From Morchella semilibera (lineage: Eukaryota; Ascomycota; Pezizomycetes; Pezizales; Morchellaceae), in assembly GCA_009192285.1 (NCBI GenBank), contig CM018603.1, positions 4,084,588 to 4,148,587 on the forward strand: a DNA stretch of 64,000 nt, written 5' to 3'. A model generated the notes under the pieces. That model had not been told where the DNA came from. It did not search any database and was given only the letters and a program-made list of their open reading frames with translations. Shown here in pieces: positions 12,508-23,959 of this stretch (its first letter is position 1; the number at the start of each line of letters is the position of its first letter). The position numbers were made by a program, and so were the translations under genes.

Positions 12508-15500
12508 TTACATGGAGTTTAATCCTTCCTCAGGCTTTTTATCCCCTGCTACTACTGCGTCCGCGCCCCTCTCCTCCTCCATATCACCACAAGCGACCGA
12601 AAGGGGAAGTTCATCTTCACCAATTGGTGATTCCTCGGCCCCTCGCTCTATCAATAACTCACATATGTCGTAGCGCATGTTGGCCTTGGCAGCGTTCAAC
12701 GCAGATCCATATTTCCCGCCCTTGGCGTTGACGTTGGCACCATTTTCGAGGAGTATCTTCACGACCTTTGTATAACCCTGTTTTGCCGCGGCCTGTAACG
12801 CTGACCCATTGACTCCGCCTTCTGCGTTGATATCGGCGCCGTGGGATAGCAGTGAGGACACTACATGCGTACTACCACCGGACGCCGCAGCATGCAGCGC
12901 GAATCCGTGCTCCCCCCCACTCGCATTGACGTTGGCGCCATGTTCCACCAACACGTTCGCTATCTCCACTGCTCCGGTTGCCGCAGCAGCCTGTAACGGA
13001 AAGCCATATACTCCGCCTTCCTCATTAACATCAGCACCCCGGGCCAGCAGTATATTTACGGGCTCTAGGGAGCGGCCGTAGGCCGCAGCCTGTAACGGAC
13101 AGTGGTAGCATCCGCCCCGTATACTGAGATCGGCTCCCGCCGCTAGCAAGAAGTGTACGACATCGTCCTGGGCCCGGACTGCAAGCGCCGCCATCAAAGG
13201 TGTTCCGTGCTTCCCGCCCTGAGCGTTGATATCGGCACCACGTGAATGAAGTAACTCCACTACATCAAGTCGTCTATGTGCTGCTGCCGCTTGTATTGCG
13301 GAGCCATTGATTCCACCTCGTGCGTTGATATCGGCTCCGCGATCTAATAAAGAGGCTATCGTCTCGGTGGGGGCGGCGCACGATGCAGCATGCAGCGCGA
13401 ATCCGTGAGCCCCTCCTCTTGCATTGATATCAGCCCCCCTCGCCAACAAAAGATCTATTAACGGAGGGCTACCGGCAGCTGCCGCGGCATGTAATGGAAA
13501 ACCATAATATCCGCCCTCCACATTGGAATCGGCACCGTGCTCCAATAAAAGCTCCATGATACCTTTGTGGCCGCCGAATGCCGCAGCATGCAATGCGAAA
13601 CCATAATGTCCGCCTTTAGCATTGACATCGGCCCCATGACTAAGTAAAATCTCCACCGTCCTCGGATTGCGAGAACTTGCAGCAGCCTGCAATGCAAACC
13701 CATAATGTCCACCTTCCGCGCTGATGTTGGCTCCATGACTAAGTAAGAGCTCTACTACCGTTGGATGACCATTCCACGTCGACGCAGCATGTAATGCAAA
13801 CCCGTGATATCCGCCTTCTGCGTTGACCTCAGCCCCATGCTCGAGCAAAAGATCCACCGCCGCTGCGTGACGACTTATTACCGCGGCCTGTAATGGAAAA
13901 CCGTACTCCCCACCTCTGGCGTTGACATCGGCCCCGTGGTCCAGCAAAACCTTTACGACTGCCGTGGAGTCCCTCGCCGCTGCGGCTTGTAATGCAGAGC
14001 CATACCTCCCGCCGATTGCATTGACGTCCGCTCCATGTGCCAGCAAAACCTCCACTACTGCTCGGTGGCCGTGGTACGACGCAGCATGCAATGCAAACCC
14101 ATGGTTTCCACCTTTTGCATTGACATCGACGCCGTTTTCGATCAACAACTGCACAACCTCATGCCGGCCCTTAGCCGATGCGGCTTGCAGAGGATTTGCG
14201 AGATCACCTCCCTGAATATCCACCCTCGCTCCATGGTCCAATAGGGCTTGGCAAAACTCCTTACCGGCTGCGTAGAATAAGGGTGTACATCCATCGTCGT
14301 CTCGGTGGTTGATGTTGAAACCTTGAGTGTAGAGCTGCCCGACGAGCTTCCATGCGTTGATTCTCGCAGCTAGGTGCAGGGTTGTATCATTATATAGTGT
14401 TTTGCGTTCATGTGATCCAGTACGGATGATGAATTCAACCGCCTTTGGAAGTTCGTAGAGCCATGCGAGTAGTAGAGGGGATATAGTCTCTTCATATACA
14501 TGACTGAGAAGGTACTCGCGAAACTGCGGATCGCTATAGGAGATATCCTCGCCAGTGTTGAATAAAAACCCAGACTTGAAAAGGGAATATGTCAGGTTCA
14601 TCAGTTCCTCGCCTGGTTTCTTTAACGCTCTGATGTACAAGTTCCAATTCTTCACTATATACATTATCGGTTGTGGGTATATAGGTCCGGGATGTGGGGG
14701 GCCATGCTTCCCACAGTGGAGGAGGAAACCAAGACAAATTGTCGCAATTTCCTCGTTTGCCTTCTCCAGCTCGAAGCCAAGCTCTGCAGCGACCGAACGA
14801 TTACCGATATTACTGGAAGTATCAAGGAGGAATTCCTGAACCGAAAAGTGTACAAATCGGACCTTTTGACTAGTGCCATCCGTCGGTGCATCAACCATAA
14901 CCAGGTTGGCGCATACACTGATGATGGTCTCATCACTGGGCATCATCTGCAATAGCTCCTCGTGTGATTGAGTACCTTTCTCCATGCCAACAAATGATCT
15001 CAGGTCGAAGATATCTAGTGGTTCTGTGGCGTACGCTATCCACATCAGCACTCTGCGAGCTAACTCTCGGTGGGCTTTCGGCTTTTGCTTTATTACACTG
15101 ACTATTCGCAAATATGTTTCATCCAGACCTTCCGGTAGGTCCCCGAGTGTTTTCCGTATGTGATAATCAGAGATTTGGGAACATATGTGTTTCAGTTGAA
15201 ACTCCACCCATAGAAACCTAATCGACTCAGTTCCTTGCTTATGATATAGAAGTAGATGGATATTGTTTTGAGACTTACATTCCTCCAGCACGATCAACCA
15301 AGGCTGAAATTATGAGGTCTTTCAAGGTAGGGTCTTGCAGTCTCAGCCTCCCATCCTTTAGGTACTGATCCAGCTGAACCTCTACATAAGACCTGATATC
15401 CTTGTTGACCTTTACGGCCTCGATCTCAACAATGGGGAAAGTAGAAAGAGCACGTCGGATATCATCTTCCTTTCGACTAGTGATAAAAACCTTAACCGAA

Positions 15501-17669
15501 CTGGTTAAATGTCCCGCGGATGACGTAGCATTGCGTAGAAAGGAATAGAGAATATCCCGTTGGTCGCTTGCGCACTCGTCTAGGGCATCTATAACTATGA
15601 ATGTCTGGCCAAAGAGGGCTGAGAGGGTGATGAAGATATCTTGGAGCTCCGAGAAGGTTGGTTCGGTGTCATCGCCGAAGTGCTTGTCATAGAGTGCTAC
15701 GACCTCATAAGGTATAGCCTTCTGCTTCTGGCACAGCTGTTTGATAATGGTGCGTAGGTAGGTCTCGGCGTCGACAACCTCCTTATAGTTGCAATATATG
15801 AACGAGAACGCGATGTCAGGCGTTGACTGGCTGGTGGTGGAGATCCTGTCTGCAACAAGCGAACTATAACACGTTAGCGCATTCCCGATAAGCTGTGGAA
15901 GTGATTCTTACGCTAAAATTGTTTTTCCGGCGCCGGCTGTCGCAGCGGATTAGTGAGGGCATGCCAAGAAACGCGAGGGGGAACTTACGCCCACCGTGAC
16001 ACCACAAGATACCCGAGTTCTGGGAGTTCCGCCATTGAAGGAATTTCGGGTCGTCCAGCAGCCACTGACCGGTACCAGCAAGGTGATTTTTGAAATGCCT
16101 ATCCTGCACCTTTTGATAGTCTAGAATGGAGAGCCACTTGAGGATTTCCCGTCGCTTTTTATCTGTCTCGGAATTAGTAAGACTTCTTGACTCAGGGGTG
16201 AGCAGGTTGTTTCAGTATGGGATGGAGAATATAGAGAGCAATTAAACTCATTGCTACTTCAATGATTTCTTGGGGAGAAAGTATATTACCTGTTTTTTCT
16301 CTTTGCTTTGTATTCGCCGCTTCCAGGTTGGTAATCAAGGCCTCAACCCCAGCCAGCCGGACAATCATCAACGCATGATGGGCGAATCTCTCTTCGATAG
16401 GCTGGAATTTATACTCGAATGACTCCCAATGGATCTTCATAAATATCCAAACCGAGTTGATATCTAAAGTGCGTCAATAATTTGATTTCATTTGTTCAAA
16501 GCAGGGGGGTACGCACAAGTGCCCTTCTCATCCTTCTCGACAAACACTTTCCTAACCGCCAGCAAGAAATCCAACAAATCACAGTACGCATCTTTTAATG
16601 TCTAGTATAACCCCCGTTAGTTACCATATCATGATATTGGGCCAGGGCGAAGCCTACGTTCTGGACATCTGTCGAGTCGTGAAATATGGGTTGACCATAC
16701 TTCGTCAAATAGGTCAGGTGCCCCCCTATTCTATCCATCATCAAGGTGAGCTTTTCAAAGAACTCAATATACCCCAACGCCAGCTATCCAAAGCTCCGTC
16801 AGCAGCTCTTCCGCTCCTCACCCATCCCACCAGAGCGTAACTGAGATACATACCAGCAGAACACAGTTGAACCCGCCCAATACTAAGGACGAAATGTCCG
16901 GATGATGCTGAATACATATAGAGACTGACCCCACAAAGCCCTTCATGCAAAGCAAGACCTTTTCCACGCGGGCGCCGAGGGATCTCGACACACTCTGCTT
17001 TGCATGGCCTTCGTTCCTCCGCTGGATCTCGCCCATGATGTCTCGCGCCTCCATAAACGCCTTTCGATCGTCGTCCGAGAGGTCGGCAGCATGTTGCTCG
17101 ATTGCCCGCGTGAGGGCCGGATTCGGGCTAGACCCCAGGTAAATATCAGCAAACTTAGTCGAGAGTCGCTGGGTACATTCCGGGGGGCATGTGGGGGAAA
17201 TACTTATAGCTAGACGGAAGGACTTGGGCTTGATTGCTTCCACTTGGTACACCCCCGGGGGGCGGCGCGCTGGAAATCGAAATGACCGGCAACACTGAGA
17301 CATTTTGAGTCGTGGGTGTAGGCTGCGTACCTGGTTGTACCTGCGGCACACTTTGGCTACATCTCGCACGGAAAGGTTAGCCACAGGTAGGTCCAGATGC
17401 ACCCACAAACAGTATAATCGCAATCAAAGAGGGGGTTCGTGTCCTGCACAACACAGGATGGGGGAAAATGCTCGCCGGAGGGATGATGAATACCTGGTAC
17501 TGGCCTGTGCCGAGAGATTTGTAGCACTCGGGGTAAGTGGTGTTGAGCCAGTTGCGGGAGAGGCAGACTGGCTAGATGGTTGCCCTTGCTTCTTACTTCG
17601 TCTTCCGGGGCTCAGTGCTCGGCCGAAGGACTTCAAGCCCTGCACGAGGCTGTTCTTCTTCTTGGGCAT
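12508..17669 (-). CDS. NACHT-ankyrin STAND protein (NLR-like), about nine exons
   Basis: NLR-like signalling NTPase. Well-supported exons: to 16854, 16783-16658, 16601-16517, 16463-16290, 16162-15989, 15936-15912, 15864-15279 and 15217-12508. All have GT/AG ends and compatible phases. The first exon starts at 17669 (Met-Pro-Lys-Lys-Lys, Ser/Pro/Gln-rich) and ends near 17494. The joins between 17494 and about 17160 are unresolved. Order: low-complexity N-terminus, helical domain of the kind found before NACHT in fungal STAND proteins, P-loop GPGAGKT on the 25-nt exon, Walker B FIVIDALDECA, winged-helix-like region (LMWIAYATEPLDIFDL), then 18 ankyrin repeats joined by a near-constant GG-x-YG linker, and an acidic tail. 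Fungal relatives with such uniform repeats act or are suspected in self/non-self recognition and cell death. Ligand unknown. The gene looks intact. Confidence 0.85.
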
Positions 17670-17828
17670 ATTCTGGTCTGTGGATGGAGGTTGAGATGGG
17701 AGGTTGGAGAGGTACGGGGATCGGAGGAGAGGTGGGCAGAGAAACTTGGAGAGGGTGGGGCAGAGGAAGTTGGAGAGGGGTATCACGGATGGGGATGTTA
17801 CACAACATGTGTTTCAGGCAACCGATGC

Positions 17829-18263
17829 ATGGTTGGGACACCTGTAGCCGGAGCGTCAAAGTGACCCGGCTTTGGGTCGTACCTACTCCACCACCACAAC
17901 CCCTAAATTAGTTTTCTCTCTATAGACAGACTCTGTTTCCTCTAATCTACAAACCTATAGAGAGATCATTATTTTAACTATATTCCTGGTGGAGTAGAAG
18001 GGTATCAAAGTTGGTGGGATTTTTGTGTGAGGACCAACGAATGTCGCCTATTATCCCCAAATTAGGTAAATATGATTAACTATTGCCCGACTTGGACCAG
18101 TGACAGGGGCTGAGATTATTATCTTGGCAGTCATCATATATTGTATTTCCGATTACGGTAATTGAAGAAATACCTTGGCATATTTAATTGAAATGTTGCC
18201 TAATGCGGTAATATATTGAAACTCAAAGTGAATGTCGCGCCGGCTACAGGTGTCCCCAACCAT
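17829..18263. mobile_element. Small inverted-repeat element (MITE-like) upstream of the NACHT gene
   Basis: About 30-bp inverted ends: ATGGTTGGGACACCTGTAGC on the left and the complement closing CCCCAACCAT on the right. There is no open frame inside. It sits about 160 bp upstream of the NACHT start codon and could affect its promoter. No clear target duplication was found. Confidence 0.6.
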
Positions 18264-18330
18264 AAGATAAAGCACTCCCGCGCCTACAAATAGCACAGGG
18301 TGAAACGCAACGAACAAGAAATTATTTATC

Positions 18331-18430
18331 AGAGGCTTTCAGTTGATCCCTGTTTCATTCAAGGCGAAAGGGAAATTCATGAGTTTTCCTTTCACTTTGG
18401 AAATGAAGTTCGGGTCAACTGAAAACCTCT
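18331..18430. repeat. 100-bp near-perfect palindrome
   Basis: The halves mirror each other around the CATG at 18379-18382, from AGAGG(C)TTTCAGTTGA at the left to TCAACTGAAA(A)CCTCT at the right, with no spacer. ATC lies on both sides, which could be a 3-bp duplication. It would form a long hairpin in single strand. Confidence 0.7.
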
Positions 18431-18465
18431 ATCCCCAAGACATGTAAAGTAGGATGTGATATAAT

Positions 18466-18597
18466 ATTTTGGACTGCAAGACTCAAAGATACGCATGGAG
18501 ATATATCCAATCCTCATGCCTGTAGTTTCCTTCCCAGAGTACTTGTGAGCCGCTATGCGGAACGCATGTAGCACCCGTGGCTAAAAGTCTCCAATAC
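18466..18597 (-). repeat. Dispersed repeat, copy A
   Basis: In reverse complement it matches 23797-23957: both hold GACTTTTAGCCACGGG, then AAGTACTCTG, a GGAAAC-GGCAT block and ATATATCTCCATGCGTA. Family unknown; the middle has diverged. Confidence 0.6.
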
Positions 18598-21499
18598 AGG
18601 AGTGGCAATGCATCCGAACCTCCAGGGAAGGAGACTCCTGCCGACGCGCCTTACTACCAGCCACGCGCAAGCCACACGCCATATCAGTTCCAAAAATACA
18701 GCACTTGGCGACTACACGATATCAAAACCCACACCTCGGACTCTTTCAGCTTCCCAATCTACACACAGAGCAAGCTCGTCCAGTGTAGGTACATATCCAC
18801 AGCAGCGGCCGTCCCCGATCCGAGCTGCCACAAAACCGCGGCATGCTGAAAAGGTTGTCCCGAGAAATACAGGGAATAAAATATGCGGGTATAGGATAGG
18901 CTCCTTCATCAAGCAAATACCCCCGCAACCACCGCCACGCCTTCCAATTACCTCAGAGCATCAGATCTACCACCCGCGCAGAGCAGAAGCGCCTCCAGCT
19001 ATCCGTCCACGTCCAGTGGACGGGCTCAGCACCGTCCAAGGAGTGGGCTCAAAGCCCCTGTTATCGAGATGCATTACACGTATATGTTTAGTCACACCCT
19101 CTTCGAGCTGAGTGCATAGCAAGCGCCACTCTGGTGCGTCAATGATGCAATTAACCGCGCTTACCCTACTAAGCGATGAGAACAGATCTCCCCACCTACG
19201 ACGCATCCCACCTATGCAAGCATTCCCTGTAACGCGTCCTCACATGCCTGATATGGTTCCGGCGGTAATATGATAGCTGCAGGACCGCCACCACCAGTGT
19301 CAATGGGCAATCCCGTCTAGAAGCACCATCCACAAAAAGGGACGAGAAAAAAGAAAAAGAGCCATCTTGCGAATATAGGGAGGATACTTCCGCACCAATG
19401 GCCGCCACTCGCCATATCCCACCACCAATGAAGGTCTGGCGATCCCCCTTCACATAACATACCGCAAAATCTCGAAAAATAGGGATTACCTCCTTCACGA
19501 TTGGCTGTAGGGCGTAGATCAGGTCTGCTCATAGTAGTTTTGATCTCATATGCATAGCCAATTTTTCGAGTAATGGCGGTACATACTCGTTTGCCACGAA
19601 AATTCAGTTGCTCAGGGCAAGGATAGCGATTATCTCTCCTACAAGTCATCCCTGCTTCAGTCACTTTGCATTTTCTGGTTCTTTTCGTGGTAAACGAGTA
19701 CAGCCGCCCACCGTCGCTTGACGAATACCGCTAGTTGACGAACAGGGGACTTGAGGCCAACGGAAAAAATTAGAGGACTGGAGATCTCGCAGGTTGGCTG
19801 CTTCTTGCGGTACTTGGAGTCTCAGGATCGTCAACTGGCAGTATTCATCAAGAGACGGTGAAAGACTGTACATACACAAACACCAACTTTACGCAACACA
19901 TTCCCAAGGCAGCAAGGATGACCTGCAGCCATTGCGTAGGGGAGCTACACTTCACAAAGCATTCAGAACCCTCGCGTTCATGATCTCCTATCCGGAAGGA
20001 CACACCCACTCATCGTCCCAACCGAGTGATACCACATGAAGCCGCCTCCGCCGCCTCTAGCGACCAGCAGCCGTCCCAACAAAGTGGTAGCTGTCACCGA
20101 GTAGAGCCCCAACCCGCCCTCCAGAGCCCTCTAGCCACTCTCTGTGTACGCCCCGCGGGACCGCCAGCACCTCCGCCAACTGCAAGATTGTTCGCGGAGT
20201 GACCAAGCGCTATCCCCGGTGAGCCAAACCGTCACGCGGAAGAGGCGATACAGCCAGGTAAGCGTACTACGGGTGTAGGGGTAAGTCTCCAGAACTATGG
20301 CCTGTTGCAAACCATGGCCGCAGTTCTGGAGACTTTCCCCTACCCCCGTAGTACATCCTACCACACGAAGCCCAGACCCCAGAAATCTCGAACACGCGTT
20401 GGAACACCAATAACCACCCCGACCCAAACAGCTCTCCTCGCTTCCGCAATATTTGCCGCATGTGCTCGCGCGTTGACCAGGTCGTTGGATATCGAGCAAC
20501 CAAACGCCCACCAAGAACCCCGACTCCTTGATCAGGGTGGTTTAAATCTGGGGATGTACACCACACGCCAGCAGGCGAACATTTTCCGCGCACCAACTCG
20601 GAGGTTAATCCGACCCTGGCCTGCAGACAGATGAGACCAACCTGTCAACGGAGTACTACCAGCCGACAGAGAAGCACTTCGCACCCCGGCCCAAACAACC
20701 TCCCCGCCATGACACAATCCAATCCACCCACGCCCCATTGGCCGGGCCAGCTGTCTGGGGAATCGGGATGGCACGCGAGTGTTGCTCTACACCACACCAC
20801 TGGAGATGGTAGTGCAAGTCTGGGGGTTGGGTGGGTAGCAGTCGTAGATCAGATCGAGGTGCTCTTAATTAGCTGAACATGCACCTCCTCCCGAAAACAA
20901 CAGTTTATTGCAAAAAAAAAAAGAAAAGAGAAGAAAAAAAAAAAAGGACAAAACCGGAACAACACTACGAGGGGAAGCACCCCAACCACAAAAAAAAAAA
21001 GAGTGGAGCCACTCCACCTCAACAAACATGCCCTCGTCCTGTCACTCACTCCCTGGTACGCGATGCGACAAGGACCGGTTAGTTTTCCACATCCCACGCC
21101 GGGTGTACCCGCTCCCGGGGCCAGGGCCAGGGTACTTTACCGTGTCCTTGGTATGTGCTTCTGCAGAACTAGCACAGTGCAGCGCCGACTCCCCCGAATA
21201 GGTAAACAAGTAATCACAGCGAGGTGCGGGCGGGTAATTACCAAGCACTGCGCAGAGACGAACTAACAAGCTACTCTCTACCAGGGAATCTTTGACTGGC
21301 TGCATGCAGTCGCGGGGCGACATCTGATCCTCCCGCGCGCTGGGAGGAGGGATCCGGATTCAAGATTTGTTTCAGACTGTGCGGCCCCCAATCACGTAAC
21401 CGGTTTTACGTGTGCCTCCCTGTTCTTGCATGCTTACTCATGGTGCATATATTGTATTGTCGTAAGCCTGACATTATTAGCGATGCACATATAAGGCTC
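18598..21499. other. Intergenic, no convincing gene
   Basis: Long open frames on both strands (for example 18602-19111) are Ser/Pro-rich, overlap each other and show no family signature. An inverted repeat lies at 20264-20354. Adenine runs sit at about 20911-20945 and 20990-21000. Confidence 0.45.
20264..20354. repeat. Inverted repeat with about 36-bp arms
   Basis: Left arm starts GTACTACGGGTGTAGGGG and continues through AGTCTCCAGAACT; the right arm is its complement ending CCCCCGTAGTAC. The spacer is about 15 bp. It is probably a foldback or MITE remnant. Confidence 0.65.
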
Positions 21500-21515
21500 T
21501 GTGTCTATATATATC
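21488..21515 (+). promoter_or_regulatory. TATA-like elements before the 21633 gene
   Basis: TATAAGG near 21489 and CTATATATATC at 21505-21515 lie 120-145 bases before the start codon, a plausible core promoter spacing for a fungus. Confidence 0.4.
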
Positions 21516-21632
21516 ACCCTTTGATACCTTCCCTCAACTGACTGCTGGATTGGATTTGAAGACCTCTCACCCGGAGCCACCCCCTCCCCGCAGCCACACC
21601 GCCAACAGCCACCCCCCAGCCCCACCGCCACA

Positions 21633-23012
21633 ATGACAACCGCCCACCTCCTGCAGCGCCTCCTCCCACCGCACTCCGCCAAACTCGGCCGCCTCACCAC
21701 CAACGCCCACCGCCCACACGAACACTACATCGACCCGCTGATCCCCCGCCCCACCGACACCGAAATCCTCATAGCGCACCACAGCGACTTCAGCGAAACC
21801 CGCACCTTCACCCGCCGCTCCCACCTCCGCCTGACCGTCGCCCTCCCCCTCTCACTCACCTTCGCCACCACAACCAGCAACACAGCCACCCTGACCGCAC
21901 CGCAGACCACGACGCGCGACCTCCCAAACAGCGACACCTGGTTCACCGAGGCGTGCACCCAGCCCGCCACGCGCCGCTGGCTCGAGTCCGCCGCCCGCAG
22001 CCGCCGCAGCGTATACCTTGTCGTCGGCGTGCGCAGCGCCCACAACGCACGCCTAGACTCCAGCAGCTCGCGCAGCGGCGACATCGGCGCACAGGCGGTA
22101 GTCCCCGCAGTCGCGTGCGTGGCGCCGGGGGTGAGCGCTGGCGGCGGCGGCGACGGCGGGGCAGCGATCAAAATGGTGGCGGAGGGGGAGCAGGTGTTTG
22201 CGGTGCTGTACCGCAAGGTGCGGCTGACGCAGATGTTTGCGAGGAGCGCGGACACGATGGCGCTGGAGGGGGGGTGTCGGTGGCGGGAGGTGTGGGACTG
22301 GGAGGAGAGCCGCGGGGGGAGGAAGGCGCGGTCGCCGTTGGTGCCGCGGGTTCGTAAGAGGATGAAGGTTGTTGAGGAGACTATGCCGGTCGTCCTTAAG
22401 CCCCCGTCCCCAGAGCCACCGCAGCCGTCGTTGGAGCGGGAACTGAGGCGCGCCATCGACCACTCGGCGCACTGGGAAGTGGAGGAGGTGAGCATACCAC
22501 CCTCCACCAGCCCGGCCGTCCCGAGCCCTGAGCCCGCGATCACCCCCACCGAACCTTCGCGCTTCCAGTATGGGTGGCCGTTTGCGCGGATTATGTTTCC
22601 ACCCCCGGAGACAGAAGAGGATGCGGCGGCCATGCCACCCGAGCCCGTGGTTGCGCCACCGGAGACGACAGAGGAGGAGGTGATGCAGCCCATCTTCCAG
22701 CGTAGGGAACGGATTGTGTACTTTGACCCACCGGCTCCGGAGGATGCGGCGCCCGTGCCCCCAGAGCCTGCAAGTGCGCCGCCGGAGACAGGGCCGGGGC
22801 CGGCGCCAGTGTCCCGCGAGCTCACGAGTGAGCGGCCGGAGAGGACAGAGAGGGAGGCTTCGCGGCGGCGGCGCGGGAGGCCGACGAAGGCCGAGCAGGT
22901 GCCGGTGTGGGAGGCGGCGCTGGAGGATGATGGGTGGGATCTGGAGGACGAGGACGAGACGGAGGAAGAGGGGGATGAGTGGGAGTCGGAGGAGGAGGAT
23001 TGGCAGATGTAG
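21633..23012 (+). CDS. Fungus-specific protein of unknown function with AT-hook-like tail
   Basis: A single 459-codon exon, GC-rich compared with its surroundings. The N-terminal 220 residues follow a pattern I know from uncharacterised filamentous-fungal proteins: a LLPPH...LGRL start, a beta-rich middle, WF...W then YLVVGVRSAHNA, and ending EQVFAVLYRKVRL. The rest is Pro/Glu-rich low complexity with diverged repeats of PPEP..APPET. A SRRRRGRPTKAEQ segment near residue 415 resembles an AT-hook, followed by a strongly acidic tail (DEDETEEEGDEWESEEED). It may therefore act in the nucleus or on chromatin, but that is inference. No signal peptide or membrane segment is obvious. The start is chosen as the first ATG after a pyrimidine-rich leader. 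Confidence 0.8.
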   Translation: MTTAHLLQRLLPPHSAKLGRLTTNAHRPHEHYIDPLIPRPTDTEILIAHHSDFSETRTFTRRSHLRLTVALPLSLTFATTTSNTATLTAPQTTTRDLPNSDTWFTEACTQPATRRWLESAARSRRSVYLVVGVRSAHNARLDSSSSRSGDIGAQAVVPAVACVAPGVSAGGGGDGGAAIKMVAEGEQVFAVLYRKVRLTQMFARSADTMALEGGCRWREVWDWEESRGGRKARSPLVPRVRKRMKVVEETMPVVLKPPSPEPPQPSLERELRRAIDHSAHWEVEEVSIPPSTSPAVPSPEPAITPTEPSRFQYGWPFARIMFPPPETEEDAAAMPPEPVVAPPETTEEEVMQPIFQRRERIVYFDPPAPEDAAPVPPEPASAPPETGPGPAPVSRELTSERPERTEREASRRRRGRPTKAEQVPVWEAALEDDGWDLEDEDETEEEGDEWESEEEDWQM

Positions 23013-23589
23013 GAGTGGGGGGTGGGCGACGGTCTGTTCTGTAACTAGGTTGTAATTAATGATTGGGAACCCTAACCTGAACCCTAACCCTTGAGTGATC
23101 ACCCGTGAGTGGGTTTTTTTTTTTTTCAACTTCTGAGTGGGGGTGGTGAACATCATGCGAGACTATCGTAGGATTGGCAGGAGGGGAGGTGAGGGCGCCG
23201 CAAGCGCCACCGCCGGCTATGCAAATGAATCAATTGATTTCTTTCCCAGAAAATTCGCGCCCACCCAATTCATGGGGCGTTTATTATTGGGGGATGGATA
23301 CGGGGGATGGATAAGTGATGTTTTTCGGTGGTGTTGGTATTTTACGCATGTCTTTGCACGTTTTCATACATTGTCTCCACTCCTTTGAATACTTTCTAGC
23401 TTCATATAATTCATAGCATGATTGTTGGGGTCAGAGAATGTGAACCAAGGAACTCAGGTCCAACCGCGTGCTTTTTGTTATTTTTATTACAGTGCAGTCT
23501 ATATCTACAGTACCCTATGCATGTCTCCAAAAATATATCTCGATGTGGCTTGGTCGGGATTAATGAGAGAGTAGTCGACTACCCGCCCC

Positions 23590-23637
23590 GCCAAGAGCTT
23601 AATATTCAGACGCAGAGGCGGTTAGCGCCACTTCCTA
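23590..23637 (+). repeat. 48-bp direct repeat, unit 1
   Basis: Starts GCCAAGAGCT and ends TTAGCGCCACTTCCTA. It matches unit 2 at 23713-23760 at about 40 of 48 positions. Confidence 0.65.
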
Positions 23638-23712
23638 TATAGGCGCGCTAGTGGTAGAAAGTATAATAGTGAGACATGCGTGAGACAGACTCTACGTGAT
23701 TTGATTGGTCAT

Positions 23713-23760
23713 GCCAAGAGCTAAATATTTAAACACAGAGGTGGCTAGCGCCACTTCCTA
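23713..23760 (+). repeat. 48-bp direct repeat, unit 2
   Basis: Same start and end blocks as unit 1, offset by 123 bp. Several C-to-T type differences separate the two. Confidence 0.65.
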
Positions 23761-23796
23761 ATAGCAGACACATCGAATCTGACCCTACTACGCCAA

Positions 23797-23957
23797 TAGA
23801 GACTTTTAGCCACGGGAAGGGCAACGAACAGAAAATTCTTAATTTATGTGGCATGTGTTTGCCTCTTGACGCGCATAAAGGCCCATAAGTACTCTGAGAT
23901 GGAAACAATAGGCATAGGGACCTAATATATCTCCATGCGTACCTTCAAGTCTCTACC
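23797..23957 (+). repeat. Dispersed repeat, copy B
   Basis: Inverted relative to copy A at 18466-18597. It shares the GACTTTTAGCCACGGG, AAGTACTCTG and ATATATCTCCATGCGTA blocks. Confidence 0.6.
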
Positions 23958-23959
23958 AC

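Noticed and set aside
18602-19111. 169-codon plus-strand frame
   Set aside because: Ser/Pro/Arg low complexity with open frames on the opposite strand as well; no motif or splice support.
23068-23092. Telomere-like AACCCTAA...AACCCTAACCC
   Set aside because: Only two short units, interrupted; too little to call an interstitial telomere or chromosome end.
22053-23156. Long minus-strand frames opposite the 21633 gene
   Set aside because: GC-rich shadow frames. The plus strand shows the recognised fungal domain and a normal start.
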